Origin: Vibrio sp. CB1-14
GTDB lineage: Bacteria; Pseudomonadota; Gammaproteobacteria; Enterobacterales; Vibrionaceae
DNA: 64,000 nucleotides
NCBI RefSeq assembly: GCF_040412085.2
Contig: NZ_CP115920.1
Location: 2,232,001-2,296,000 of the forward strand
Direction: 5' to 3'
Position 1 is the stretch's first letter; each line of letters begins with the position of its first letter. The notes beneath the pieces are model-generated. The model did no database searches, had not been told where the DNA came from, and saw nothing but the letters and a program-made list of their open reading frames with translations. Positions 25,562 to 33,969 of this stretch are shown piece by piece. The translations under genes and the position numbers were made by a program.

Positions 25562-26174
25562 GTGTGATGGTGAGGTGCTGTTTTCTAATTGCAACTTCTC
25601 TATCGACTCAGGAGCTATTCTGACTTTGATGGGACCTAGTGGCTGTGGTAAGTCGACCTTGCTTGATGTCGTCGCCGGTCACCTTGCTCCTGAATTCACA
25701 TACTCTGGAAAGATCCAACTCAACGGACAGCGAATCGACACCTTGCCTCCTCACAAACGTCGCGTCGGCATACTGTTCCAAGACGATTTGCTGTTTCCTC
25801 ATCTTAATGTGTGGGAGAACCTAGCGTTTGCTCTGCCTAATCAGATCAAAGGTTCAAATCGTAAGGATCAAGCGATGGAAGCACTGAGTAAAGTCAAGCT
25901 TTCTAAGCTTGCCGAGCAATACCCCGAGCAACTCTCCGGAGGTCAACGAGCGCGAATCAGCTTAACCCGTATGCTACTAGCAAAGCCCGAGGTTGCTTTA
26001 TTAGATGAACCATTTAGCAAGCTTGATAAGGAGCTGCGCGTGCAATTTCGAGACTGGGTAATGGATCAGTTAAAACAAGCCAACGTCCCTACTCTAATGG
26101 TGACGCACGATGAAGATGATATCCCTCAAGGGAGCCAAGTGCTTAAATGGCCATGGGAGATTACTCATGCTTGA
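25527..26174 (+). CDS. ynjD: ABC transporter ATPase YnjD
   Basis: A 215-residue nucleotide-binding subunit with Walker A GPSGCGKST (about 36-44), Q-loop LFQDD, signature LSGGQRARISL, Walker B VALLDEPF and the switch His in VTHDEDD. It energises YnjC. Starts inside ynjC and ends 8 bp inside ynjF. Confidence 0.92.
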   Translation: MTLLLENLAIRKCDGEVLFSNCNFSIDSGAILTLMGPSGCGKSTLLDVVAGHLAPEFTYSGKIQLNGQRIDTLPPHKRRVGILFQDDLLFPHLNVWENLAFALPNQIKGSNRKDQAMEALSKVKLSKLAEQYPEQLSGGQRARISLTRMLLAKPEVALLDEPFSKLDKELRVQFRDWVMDQLKQANVPTLMVTHDEDDIPQGSQVLKWPWEITHA

Positions 26175-26772
26175 TCGTTTAAGTATCAAAGTCATTCGTT
26201 GGCCATTATCGCAATCGGCGAGAGTATTAAATAAGGCTGGCGTTACCGCAAATCAAACTACGTTGTTCGGCTTTGCTCTTGGCTGCCTAGCCTTCCCTGC
26301 TCTTGCTTTTGAGCAATATTCACTCGCGCTTGCCCTCATTATTCTTAATCGTGTTTGCGATGGCTTAGACGGTGCGCTTGCGAGAATTCAAGGAATCAGT
26401 GATGCCGGAGGCTTTCTCGATATCAGTCTCGACTTCTTGTTTTATTCGCTGATTCCGTTTGGTTTTGTCATCGCGAATCCTGAACAAAATGCTATCGCTG
26501 GAGCGTTTTTGATATTTTCATTCATTGGCACGGGTACCAGTTTCTTAGCATTTGCGGTGATGGCAGGAAAGCGAGGTATTGAAAACCCGATTTATAAGCA
26601 TAAATCGCTTTACTACATGAGTGGATTGACCGAAGGAACAGAAACCATCGGCTGTTTTGTGCTGCTTTGTTTATTCCCACAGCATTTTTCGGCTATTGCA
26701 TTCGTCTTTGGTACTGCTTGTTGGTTTACCACGTTTACACGTATTTATTCTGGATTCCATACATTACGGTAG
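26167..26772 (+). CDS. ynjF: CDP-alcohol phosphatidyltransferase family protein YnjF
   Basis: A 201-residue membrane protein with the family signature DGLDGALAR followed by G..D...D (GGFLDISLD), the catalytic metal site of CDP-alcohol phosphotransferases; about five to six helices. Expected to transfer a phosphatidyl-type group from a CDP-activated lipid or alcohol; the substrate is not known. GGGAG precedes the ATG at 26167, which overlaps the end of ynjD by 8 bp. In E. coli a sulfurtransferase gene (ynjE) separates ynjD and ynjF; it is absent here. Confidence 0.87.
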   Translation: MLDRLSIKVIRWPLSQSARVLNKAGVTANQTTLFGFALGCLAFPALAFEQYSLALALIILNRVCDGLDGALARIQGISDAGGFLDISLDFLFYSLIPFGFVIANPEQNAIAGAFLIFSFIGTGTSFLAFAVMAGKRGIENPIYKHKSLYYMSGLTEGTETIGCFVLLCLFPQHFSAIAFVFGTACWFTTFTRIYSGFHTLR

Positions 26773-26952
26773 AGCCTATCGCAATGTATCAGTCGAGGTA
26801 TTAGAGCGTCAGAGTTTCTCTGGCGCCCACCTTAGGCACTAAAGCAATTCAAGTAAGCACAATTTCTCTCTCATTCTCAATGGCAGAAATTGACCTATTT
26901 AACAATAGTCACATACTCTATAGTCCCGCCCTTAATACAATAAGGGTGCTAC

Positions 26953-27708
26953 ATGAGAACTTTAACTAAAAAAATCGTCTTAACATCAATGTGTTGCATG
27001 AGTGTCCATGCAACTTTTGCAAATGAGACAGAAGCGAAAATCGATCCTTCGGATATTACTGCGGTCAATACCTCCGGCTACTTGGGTCTCAATAATCAGG
27101 GCGATCTCAAGTTATCTACTTCGATAAGTTTAACTAATGGTGGCAGCTCAAGTATGTCCATGGGTACACTCGAGGCCAGTATTGATAATCAAGGAAACTA
27201 TAAAGACAGTCGCCTCCAGTATTTCCAGGTTTTTAGCACCACTAATAGCGTTGCGCCTAAAGTGGCCGCATCGATCGATATTATCGATAATCAAAACTTC
27301 ACAACAGGTGCATTAGGTGCCGTTTCAATGGTTAATCCTGGTGTCAAAAACTTAATGGGTTTTGCTCGTGTCGGCTTACTCGGCGGTAAATACGATTCAG
27401 ATTTCACGCGTATGATGGGAGAATCCGATGAAGGTATCGTTGGTGGTATGGCTGCTATTTACCTAAGTTATAAGACCGGAGAAGATGGCACGTATATAAT
27501 GCTCAATCCTGAATACACGTATCTAGACGGTAGCATTGACACATCCATTGTCAAAACGTCCCTCATTCTTGGCACGCCAATTTCTAGTGACGGGAAAAAT
27601 TGGGCACAATTCAAAATAGAAAACTCAAGTGGGCATATGACTTCTTCCAGTCAAAAAATCGACATCAATGACACCGTTACTTGGGCATTTTTCAAAGCTT
27701 ATTTCTAA
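26953..27708 (+). CDS. Exported, probably outer-membrane, protein of unknown function
   Basis: A 251-residue precursor with a signal peptide (about 1-24, ending HATFA-NE). The mature part is rich in Ser, Gly, Thr and Asn with alternating hydrophobic strands (for example YIMLNPEYTYLDG and TVTWAFFKAYF) and ends in Phe, as expected for a small beta-barrel inserted by BAM. No family recognised. AGGG lies before the ATG. Stands alone between ynjF and a convergent AraC gene. Confidence 0.72.
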   Translation: MRTLTKKIVLTSMCCMSVHATFANETEAKIDPSDITAVNTSGYLGLNNQGDLKLSTSISLTNGGSSSMSMGTLEASIDNQGNYKDSRLQYFQVFSTTNSVAPKVAASIDIIDNQNFTTGALGAVSMVNPGVKNLMGFARVGLLGGKYDSDFTRMMGESDEGIVGGMAAIYLSYKTGEDGTYIMLNPEYTYLDGSIDTSIVKTSLILGTPISSDGKNWAQFKIENSSGHMTSSSQKIDINDTVTWAFFKAYF

Positions 27709-27819
27709 TCTCTGTTTGGCAGATTTCATCGTAAAATTTGGTTGAAGCATAGCGATAACATGGACGTTTCGTTTGTAGCCCCATCAATCATTCTATTCAC
27801 GACATCCCTATCTTACTCA

Positions 27820-28770
27820 TCAAAGTTTTCTTTTTCTAAACTGCGAAGGCGTGCAATCATTCCACGATTTGAAGGCTCGATTAAAGTTTGATAAATCATT
27901 GTACCCACAACGCCAAGCGACATCTTGAGGCATCAACCGCTCTACGACTAGCAAGCGCTTTGCATGTTGATTTCTCACTTCATCTCTCAAGGCCTTAAAT
28001 GATGTTCCATTGAGCTCTAGCCGGCGATGCAGTGTTCTAGTAGAGAGCCCTATCAAATGACCGAACCATTGAACGGTAAAACAGGGTAATACCGCATAGG
28101 TGGCAGATAGCCTTCGTATCCGAGTTATCCAGTCTAAGTCTCTTCCATCATCTCGAACAGGTGTAAAGTTGCTGCTCAACGGCACTTGAATAGCACCATT
28201 GGGATGATTAAATGAATAGATATTGTTATCAACGGCGTTGTTGTCAGCTAAGTGAGCGGGAAAGCTCATAAATACACGCTTGGGCACCCACGCTTCGTTT
28301 ATAAATTGGCGGCACAGTGACACGAGTGCAAACGTTCGAAACCACTCTGATTGATCATATCCCACCGATTTTGAAGAGTACGCACTCCGATGACACAGAA
28401 ACCATAACCCATCTATTTTTTCTGTCCAAACAACCACATGGCTGTTTAACTGGGGCATAATATCGATCAGCTTATGCATGCAAGCTTCGATATCACCACA
28501 CTCACTGATTTCTCTATCTAGAGCTGGAGAAATATCAACAAGTGACAGTGACTTCCCGACTTCATAACCAAGATTTTTTTGTGTCATGCGGTTCATTTCC
28601 AACAGAAAATTCATCACTTGGTCTGATGGCAACCAAAGCGAATCCATGACCCCATCAATCGGTATGTTGTGTTTATCTGCTGTCTCTGTCCAGTAGATAC
28701 CATGTTTATCAAAATACTCGATAAAGGGACGTAAGTTTTCCGAAAGCGTCGTATTAATTTGATTGTGCAT
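27820..28770 (-). CDS. AraC-family transcriptional regulator
   Basis: A 316-residue regulator with an N-terminal arabinose-binding/OruR-type domain (about 1-200) and a C-terminal AraC double HTH (about 220-316; LIGLSTRTLHRRLELNG and WRCGYNDLSNFNRAFKSW are the two helices' regions). Start at 28770 has GAGGAG upstream; the frame opens at 28812. It faces the serine hydrolase gene with a gap of under 100 bp and probably controls it. Confidence 0.87.
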   Translation of the reverse strand: MHNQINTTLSENLRPFIEYFDKHGIYWTETADKHNIPIDGVMDSLWLPSDQVMNFLLEMNRMTQKNLGYEVGKSLSLVDISPALDREISECGDIEACMHKLIDIMPQLNSHVVVWTEKIDGLWFLCHRSAYSSKSVGYDQSEWFRTFALVSLCRQFINEAWVPKRVFMSFPAHLADNNAVDNNIYSFNHPNGAIQVPLSSNFTPVRDDGRDLDWITRIRRLSATYAVLPCFTVQWFGHLIGLSTRTLHRRLELNGTSFKALRDEVRNQHAKRLLVVERLMPQDVAWRCGYNDLSNFNRAFKSWNDCTPSQFRKRKL

Positions 28771-28863
28771 TCCGTCAACTCTCCTCGATGGCAGTAAATG
28801 ACCTATATCCAATAGTACTCCAACATTATAGTAGCGGCATACTAATTACTCAGGAACATGAAG

Positions 28864-30240
28864 ATGAAAGTTAAACCAATCGTACTTGCACTGACCGCTG
28901 CTATCACATTATCGAATACTGTACTGGCGAATGAAAACACGACAACATTAAACCCAGTCGAGGCAGCCCTTCAGGTCGAAGGAGCACTTGTTACCGTTCC
29001 TGTAAAAGAGGCTAAAAGTGCTGCAACGCCTGCGTTCACTGAAGCAGCTCGAAACGAGTTTAATAACTTCCACTGGCAAATGGGTGGCGACCACGCTCTT
29101 TACTACAACATGCACATGAGTGAGTTCATGCCAACCGCGTTCGCCGCACCAAGCGAACACTACAAACCGTTAGTTAAAGACATTCAAAGTCAACTTGGCG
29201 ACCTAAAAGTTAACACAGAAACCAAAGGTGAATTGACCATGGACGAGTACCTTGCTGATGAGCAATTCCGTACTCAGGGCTTCATGCTCATCCACCATGG
29301 TAAGATCGTATACGAGGTATACCCAGGCATGAAACCTACAGATTCGCATATCTGGGCATCAGCAGCGAAAACCACAGTCGGAACCGTCGTCGCGATGTTG
29401 GTAGAAGAAGGTAAAATTGATCCCGAAGTGAGCATCACAAAATACGTACCCGAACTAAAGGGAACAAATTGGGACACGATCACTGTTCACAATGTATTAA
29501 ACATGGCGACCGGCCTAGATAATGAAGAGACTCTTCAATCTATCCTTAATCCTGACTCAGATGTCGTGCGCTTTTTCGCCGCTTCGTTTAACTCTCCCAG
29601 AGCTAAAACGGGTGAGCTCGAAAGTTGGATGAATGTCGCCAAGGGTGCACAAAAGCTCGAAGGTGAAGAACCGGGTGACCATTTCCGTTATGCGTCTATC
29701 AACACTATGGTTCTCACCAAGATGGTAGAAAATGTTGAGAATAAAACATGGACTCGTGTATTCGAAGATCGTGTTTGGTCGAAAGTAAATGCTCGCCAAT
29801 CAATGAAATTCAATCTAACACCTGATGGGATGGCTATCGCAGTAGGACTGGTTTCTACCACGGTCGAAGATATGGCGAGATGGGGTACCTTATTTACACC
29901 AAGCTGGAGCGCCGTGGCAGACGAACCTGTTGTTTCACAAGCCGTGATTGATCGTATTCGTAGCAGTGGCGACAAAAAAGCATTTGTTGGCACAGAAAAA
30001 GAAACCTCATCTATCCATGCTTACAATGAGAAAGCCGATTACAATGCTTATCAGTTCGACTTTATTTTCGATGATGGTGCGATGTCTAAGAGCGGTAACT
30101 TAGGCCAATTTATTTACATTGACCCTGCACGTGATTTTGTTGGCGTCATGTTCTCAACGAACCCATACCATTCTGGTTTCGGTGAGAATAAAGGGCCTGC
30201 ACTTATGCGCGCAGCTGCGAAAACCCTTGCTGACAAATAG
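28864..30240 (+). CDS. Exported serine hydrolase of the beta-lactamase (class C/EstB) family
   Basis: A 458-residue precursor with a signal peptide (about 1-22, ending TVLA-NE). The penicillin-binding/beta-lactamase fold is indicated by SAAK (WASAAKTTVG, about 165-168 with catalytic Ser), the YAS motif in FRYASINTM and the late GNLGQFIYIDP. Probably an esterase or amidase rather than a true lactamase. AGGA fits the ATG at 28864 better than the one at 28858. Divergent from an AraC regulator, its probable activator. Confidence 0.82.
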   Translation: MKVKPIVLALTAAITLSNTVLANENTTTLNPVEAALQVEGALVTVPVKEAKSAATPAFTEAARNEFNNFHWQMGGDHALYYNMHMSEFMPTAFAAPSEHYKPLVKDIQSQLGDLKVNTETKGELTMDEYLADEQFRTQGFMLIHHGKIVYEVYPGMKPTDSHIWASAAKTTVGTVVAMLVEEGKIDPEVSITKYVPELKGTNWDTITVHNVLNMATGLDNEETLQSILNPDSDVVRFFAASFNSPRAKTGELESWMNVAKGAQKLEGEEPGDHFRYASINTMVLTKMVENVENKTWTRVFEDRVWSKVNARQSMKFNLTPDGMAIAVGLVSTTVEDMARWGTLFTPSWSAVADEPVVSQAVIDRIRSSGDKKAFVGTEKETSSIHAYNEKADYNAYQFDFIFDDGAMSKSGNLGQFIYIDPARDFVGVMFSTNPYHSGFGENKGPALMRAAAKTLADK

Positions 30241-30389
30241 ATAGCTTATTTGTTATCACCCGATTAAGACAGATTCTGTTGTTTCTCTCACTACTCTTCA
30301 TAGGCTCTAGAAGCAAGCTTTAGTGGTTCAATCAAAACACTATGGTATTATTTGAACTATTAAGCCTAGTACTGTTATGAGAGTGAAGT

Positions 30390-30737
30390 ATGTCGTCAGA
30401 TTTTTATGGAAGCAGCGCTGCCTACGCGCGCAAAGAAAGTGATTACCGCGAAAAAGCGCTCAAGCTCTACCCTTGGGTGTGTGGCAGTTGCGCGCGCGAG
30501 TTTGTGTACTCCAATCTACGAGAACTAACTGTTCACCACAAAGATCACGATCATACTAACAACCCTGAAGACGGCAGCAACTGGGAGTTGCTGTGCCTTT
30601 ACTGTCATGATCACGAGCATTCAAAGTACACCGAACACGATTTGTACGGTAGTGAGGTGAAACCGGGAGAGGACAATCATCAGGCGGCGACGCACAATCC
30701 ATTTGCCGGTCTTGCGAATATGATGAAGAAGAAGTAG
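30390..30737 (+). CDS. yajD: HNH endonuclease-fold protein YajD
   Basis: A 115-residue cytoplasmic protein with an HNH nuclease core: structural zinc Cys pairs (CGSC, CLYC) around the catalytic LTVHHKDHDHTNNPEDGSNWEL-type segment. Matches E. coli YajD in length and motifs. Physiological role unknown. Followed by a strong hairpin. Confidence 0.9.
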   Translation: MSSDFYGSSAAYARKESDYREKALKLYPWVCGSCAREFVYSNLRELTVHHKDHDHTNNPEDGSNWELLCLYCHDHEHSKYTEHDLYGSEVKPGEDNHQAATHNPFAGLANMMKKK

Positions 30738-30751
30738 TGGCTCATGTAAAC

Positions 30752-30784
30752 AAAAAGAAAGAGGCGCAGTCCTCTTTCTTTTCG
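30752..30784 (+). terminator. Terminator after yajD
   Basis: A long stem AAAGAAAGAGG / CCTCTTTCTTT with loop CGCAGT, running into TTTTC. The A-rich 5' arm would also act on the opposite strand, serving the convergent reductase gene. Confidence 0.75.
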
Positions 30785-30858
30785 TCATGATCTTTATAGT
30801 AAATAGGCTCTATCCAAATCTATTCATGCCCGCCTTTGTTGCTCCCCTATTCTTCGTA

Positions 30859-31626
30859 CTAAAGTCTCGGTGCAAATTCAAATACGTCTGAGTAACAACT
30901 CGCCTCTTCCAAGCCGTTAGATTTAAGCTGGTCAATTGTGCCGTAAACCATTTTTTCCGAGCCACACAAATAAACACTGGCATCTTTAAGATCTGAAAAA
31001 TCTTGTTGTATCACTTCATAGAGAAAGCCCACCCTTCCCGTCCAGCCTAACTGTGCAGATTCTAAAATCTCGGTGAATCTCAAATTTTTATATTGCGTTG
31101 CCCAATCATGAAACAGTTCTAAAAGGAAGAAGTCCTCGCGGCTGCGATTAGTCCAATAGATATCAATAGGTGTTTCGGGACTTTTATGTAAAATTTCTTC
31201 GGTTATACATTTAATTTTCGATATTCCTGAACCCGCCGCCACCAGCAGATGAGGCGTGTCGAGTTCGGTCTGTAGAAACGCTTTTCCCATAGCCAGCATG
31301 ATGCTTACTGGCTTTTGGTTAGTTTTCAGTGCAGCCAAACAGTCAATAACTTTACCAGAGAACTCGCTAGTACATTGTATAATCAAGCACACCCGATTTG
31401 GCTGTTCAGGATCTAGTCGGCTGGAGATGGTGTAAGAAAGCCATAGCGGTTTATCATCTTGATTCACATCAAGTTCAAGCTTCAAGTATTGCCCCGCTCG
31501 GTAGTCTAGCGATGTTTCCTTTGGCGCGAGAAGTTCAATTAAGTAGGTGTGCTTATTCAATGGCACAATATCCGTCACACTGACTGAGTGACGCGCAATG
31601 GGGAGCTCTGTAGTTTCATTGTTCAT
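30859..31626 (-). CDS. NAD(P)H-flavin/ferredoxin reductase family protein
   Basis: A 255-residue FNR-superfamily oxidoreductase without an iron-sulfur domain (no ferredoxin Cys cluster), similar in layout to Fre and LuxG. FAD-binding part: YRAGQYLKLEL and SYTISSR (about 42-70); NAD(P)-binding part: LLVAAGSGISKIKCI (about 125-139) and YLCGSEKMVYG near the C-terminus. It reads away from the MetR-like regulator that heads the mesX-mesD genes. MesD needs oxygen, so a reductase beside it could supply electrons for the oxygen-dependent step; that link is inference from position. Confidence 0.82.
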   Translation of the reverse strand: MNNETTELPIARHSVSVTDIVPLNKHTYLIELLAPKETSLDYRAGQYLKLELDVNQDDKPLWLSYTISSRLDPEQPNRVCLIIQCTSEFSGKVIDCLAALKTNQKPVSIMLAMGKAFLQTELDTPHLLVAAGSGISKIKCITEEILHKSPETPIDIYWTNRSREDFFLLELFHDWATQYKNLRFTEILESAQLGWTGRVGFLYEVIQQDFSDLKDASVYLCGSEKMVYGTIDQLKSNGLEEASCYSDVFEFAPRL

Positions 31627-31662
31627 AATTCTCTGTCCTAGAAATCACTTTCCTTGAAAGCT

Positions 31663-31696
31663 TGTCCGTTAAAGTAAGCCATTCGATTAACGGACA
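31663..31696. promoter_or_regulatory. Inverted repeat in the reductase/metR-like divergent promoter
   Basis: Perfect 10-bp inverted repeat TGTCCGTTAA (31663-31672) / TTAACGGACA (31687-31696), spacer 14. A second, outer pair ATCACTTT (31644-31651) / AAAGTGAT (31722-31729) brackets it, and TATAAT at 31729-31734 is a good -10 for the rightward gene. Good candidate binding site for the LysR-type regulator encoded at 31769. Confidence 0.55.
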
Positions 31697-31768
31697 GACT
31701 AGAGCAGTTTTCAGATGATCAAAAGTGATATAATATAAACAATCGATTACTTTTATTCATAATAAAAT

Positions 31769-32677
31769 ATGCTAGAACGTATTCATCTTAAAATTATTCA
31801 TGCCGTCCATCAGCACGGCTCACTGACTTCCGCTGCAAAAAAACTCTGTGTCACACAGTCCGCATTAAGTCATACAATGCGTAAACTGGAAGCCAATCTC
31901 GGGACAGAAGTTTGGGTACGTGATGGGAGAAGCCTAAGACTGACCCAAGCCGGCCAATACCTCCTCAACATTGCCAATCGCGCACTTCCTCTCTTAGTAA
32001 GTGCTGAAGAACGACTCAAACAAATCGCTTTGGGCGAACGAGGCACATTGAGGATTGGTATGGAGTGCCGCCCCTGCTATCAGTGGCTTCTCAAAGTAGT
32101 ATCGCCTTTCTTAGAGACGTGGTCAGACGTAGATGTCGATGTCATACAGAAATTCCAATTCGGTGGCGTTGGCGCGTTATTGGATTATGAAATTGACCTT
32201 CTGGTAATTCCGGATCCGTACTACAAGTCTGGCCTAGTTTTTGAACCCGTATTTGATTACGAACAAGTGCTTGTTGTGCCCACTGATCACGCGTTAACTT
32301 CCCTTCCGTATGCGACAGCTGAAGATCTTCGTGACCAAGTATTATTTACCTACCCAGTCGAAAAAGATCGCCTTGATGTTTACGCTCAGTTCCTTAACCC
32401 GGCTCAAGTTGTCCCGAAACAACACAAAACCGTTGAAACCACCGATATCATGTTGCAAATGGTTGCATTTGGGCGCGGTGTAGCGGCACTACCACGCTGG
32501 CTCGCAGAAGAGTATTGCAAAAAACTGCCATTGTCGGTTGTTCGCTTAGGGGAAAATGGTATCGCCAAACAGATTTATCTAGGTCGTCGTGAAGGCGACA
32601 GCAACATCGACTACCTTACTGCCTTCATAAAAACGGCGCGCAGTTATAACCATCCGACGGGCAAAATTGATAAATAA
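31769..32677 (+). CDS. metR: MetR-like LysR-family regulator of methionine genes
   Basis: A 302-residue LysR protein: HTH at about 3-60 (GSLTSAAKKLCVTQSALSHTMRKLE) and an effector domain whose GMECRPCYQWL, FDYEQVLVVPTDHAL and YPVEKDRLDV segments closely resemble E. coli MetR, the homocysteine-responsive activator of metE. Its position upstream of mesX-mesD supports a MetR-type role. It could be a second MetR-like paralogue dedicated to this locus rather than the genome's main MetR. No ribosome site is obvious before the ATG. Confidence 0.82.
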   Translation: MLERIHLKIIHAVHQHGSLTSAAKKLCVTQSALSHTMRKLEANLGTEVWVRDGRSLRLTQAGQYLLNIANRALPLLVSAEERLKQIALGERGTLRIGMECRPCYQWLLKVVSPFLETWSDVDVDVIQKFQFGGVGALLDYEIDLLVIPDPYYKSGLVFEPVFDYEQVLVVPTDHALTSLPYATAEDLRDQVLFTYPVEKDRLDVYAQFLNPAQVVPKQHKTVETTDIMLQMVAFGRGVAALPRWLAEEYCKKLPLSVVRLGENGIAKQIYLGRREGDSNIDYLTAFIKTARSYNHPTGKIDK

Positions 32678-32710
32678 GTTAATACCCATCGTCTACCACT
32701 AATCCCTCTC

Positions 32711-32758
32711 AATGGCGCACATTAAAGTGTTCTAACACGTTAAGGTGCGCCATTTTGC
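32711..32758 (+). terminator. Long hairpin after the metR-like gene
   Basis: Stem AATGGCGCAC (32711-32720) / GTGCGCCATT (32745-32754), extended by an imperfect inner stem through GTGTT/AACAC, followed by TTTTG. Likely terminator of metR, or an attenuator if transcription continues into mesX. Confidence 0.65.
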
Positions 32759-32782
32759 TAACTGGTCACCACTACCCGCGAC

Positions 32783-32807
32783 AATCCATGAGCAACACTC
32801 ATGGATT
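32783..32807 (+). promoter_or_regulatory. Second perfect hairpin in the mesX leader region
   Basis: Ten-bp perfect stem AATCCATGAG / CTCATGGATT with loop CAACA, 25 bp after the preceding hairpin and about 100 bp before mesX. No T-run follows, so it is not a simple terminator; it may be an operator dyad or an mRNA element. Confidence 0.45.
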
Positions 32808-32903
32808 AATAAAATTAAATCAATATTCATCATAGTTAATTCAACCTAGTATTGACCTAAGACATTTTCCCAAGCTTTTATCAACTTTGGGTATTAGGCA
32901 ATT

Positions 32904-33890
32904 ATGAGTAGCGTTTTCATTTATTCCATTCAATCTGTTCGATTTGATGAACACTATTCACCATCGAGCAATACACGTCTTACGACAAACTTTGCTAACT
33001 TGGCTCGCGGGGAAGCTCGCCAAGAAAACCTTCGTAAAGCAATCAACATGATTAATAACTGTTTCAACAGTCTGGCACATTGGGACAACCCAAATAAAAA
33101 CCATTATTCCGATGAGCTTGATATTGTGCACGTCGATATTGACGTTGAGGGTAATGGTGAAACCTTTCCCACTATCGAGGTGTTAACAACCTACATTGTC
33201 GATAACCATACGAATAAACGCATTGAAGGTATTGTGGGGAATAACTTTTCTTCCTACATCCGTGACTACGATTTCAGTGTGGTATTGCGCAACCACAACC
33301 AAGGTCAAGATCACTTTTCTGTACCCGCTAATTATGGTGAATTACACGGCAAAATGTTCCAAGACTTTATAAGCTCCAACGCTTACAAAGAAAACTTCAG
33401 TAAGCCCCCCGTGATTTGTTTGAGTGTATCAGACAACAAAACCTATCATCGCACGAGTAATCAACATCCTGTTCTTGGTGTTGAGTACAAGCCCAATGAG
33501 TCTTTATTGACAGAGCAATACTTCAAAACAATGGGCATGGATGTGCGCTATTTCATGCCGCCAAACAGTGTCGCTCCGTATGCGTTCTTCTTCTTTGGTG
33601 ATTTGTTGAATGACTACAGCACGCTCGAATTGATCAGCACGCTGAGCACCATGGAAACCTTCCAGAAAATATATCGCCCAGAGATCTATAACTCAAATGC
33701 CGTTGCGGGCGAAGTGTACAAGCCGAGCCTTAAAAACCTAGATTGCTCCTTAACACAAGTGGTTTACGACCGAGGGGAACGTAATCGCCTAGCTGTTGAA
33801 CAAGGTAAGTGGTGTGAAGAGCACTATATTCAAAGGCACCAACTGACTCTAGAAAAATGGGTGGCCAACTTTGCTGAGCCTGCACTCTAA
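32904..33890 (+). CDS. mesX: DUF1852 protein, MesX, required partner of the core methionine synthase MesD
   Basis: A 328-residue cytoplasmic protein of the DUF1852 family (opening FIYSIQSVRFDEHYSPSSN, then LRKAINMINNCFNSLAHWDNP, HPVLGVEYKP, SVAPYAFFFFGDLLNDY). Published transposon-mutant and complementation work on aerobic bacteria (recalled, not searched) found that MesD-type methionine synthase needs DUF1852 and oxygen but not methyl-folate or cobalamin. The chemistry of DUF1852 is unknown; it may generate or deliver the methyl group. It lies directly upstream of mesD, presumably in one transcript. Confidence 0.85.
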   Translation: MSSVFIYSIQSVRFDEHYSPSSNTRLTTNFANLARGEARQENLRKAINMINNCFNSLAHWDNPNKNHYSDELDIVHVDIDVEGNGETFPTIEVLTTYIVDNHTNKRIEGIVGNNFSSYIRDYDFSVVLRNHNQGQDHFSVPANYGELHGKMFQDFISSNAYKENFSKPPVICLSVSDNKTYHRTSNQHPVLGVEYKPNESLLTEQYFKTMGMDVRYFMPPNSVAPYAFFFFGDLLNDYSTLELISTLSTMETFQKIYRPEIYNSNAVAGEVYKPSLKNLDCSLTQVVYDRGERNRLAVEQGKWCEEHYIQRHQLTLEKWVANFAEPAL

Positions 33891-33912
33891 CTTTAAGGTA
33901 TAGAAAGAATTG

Positions 33913-33969
33913 ATGATGAAATAACTATTCCCAATCTCAACCGCCGGAAGCCTACCAAAACCAACTTGG
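33913..33969 (+). other. mesD: Interrupted 5' end of mesD (in-frame TAA)
   Basis: The best start for mesD is ATG-ATG at 33913-33918 with AGAAAG upstream, but the frame then reads AAA-TAA (stop at 33922-33924). Directly after the stop the same frame codes LFPISTAGSLPKPTWLAEPE, which is the expected MesD N-terminus including the AGS motif that in MetE lies at the homocysteine site. So either the gene carries a nonsense mutation (one base from AAA or CAA), the base is a sequencing error, or translation restarts downstream. Confidence 0.7.
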
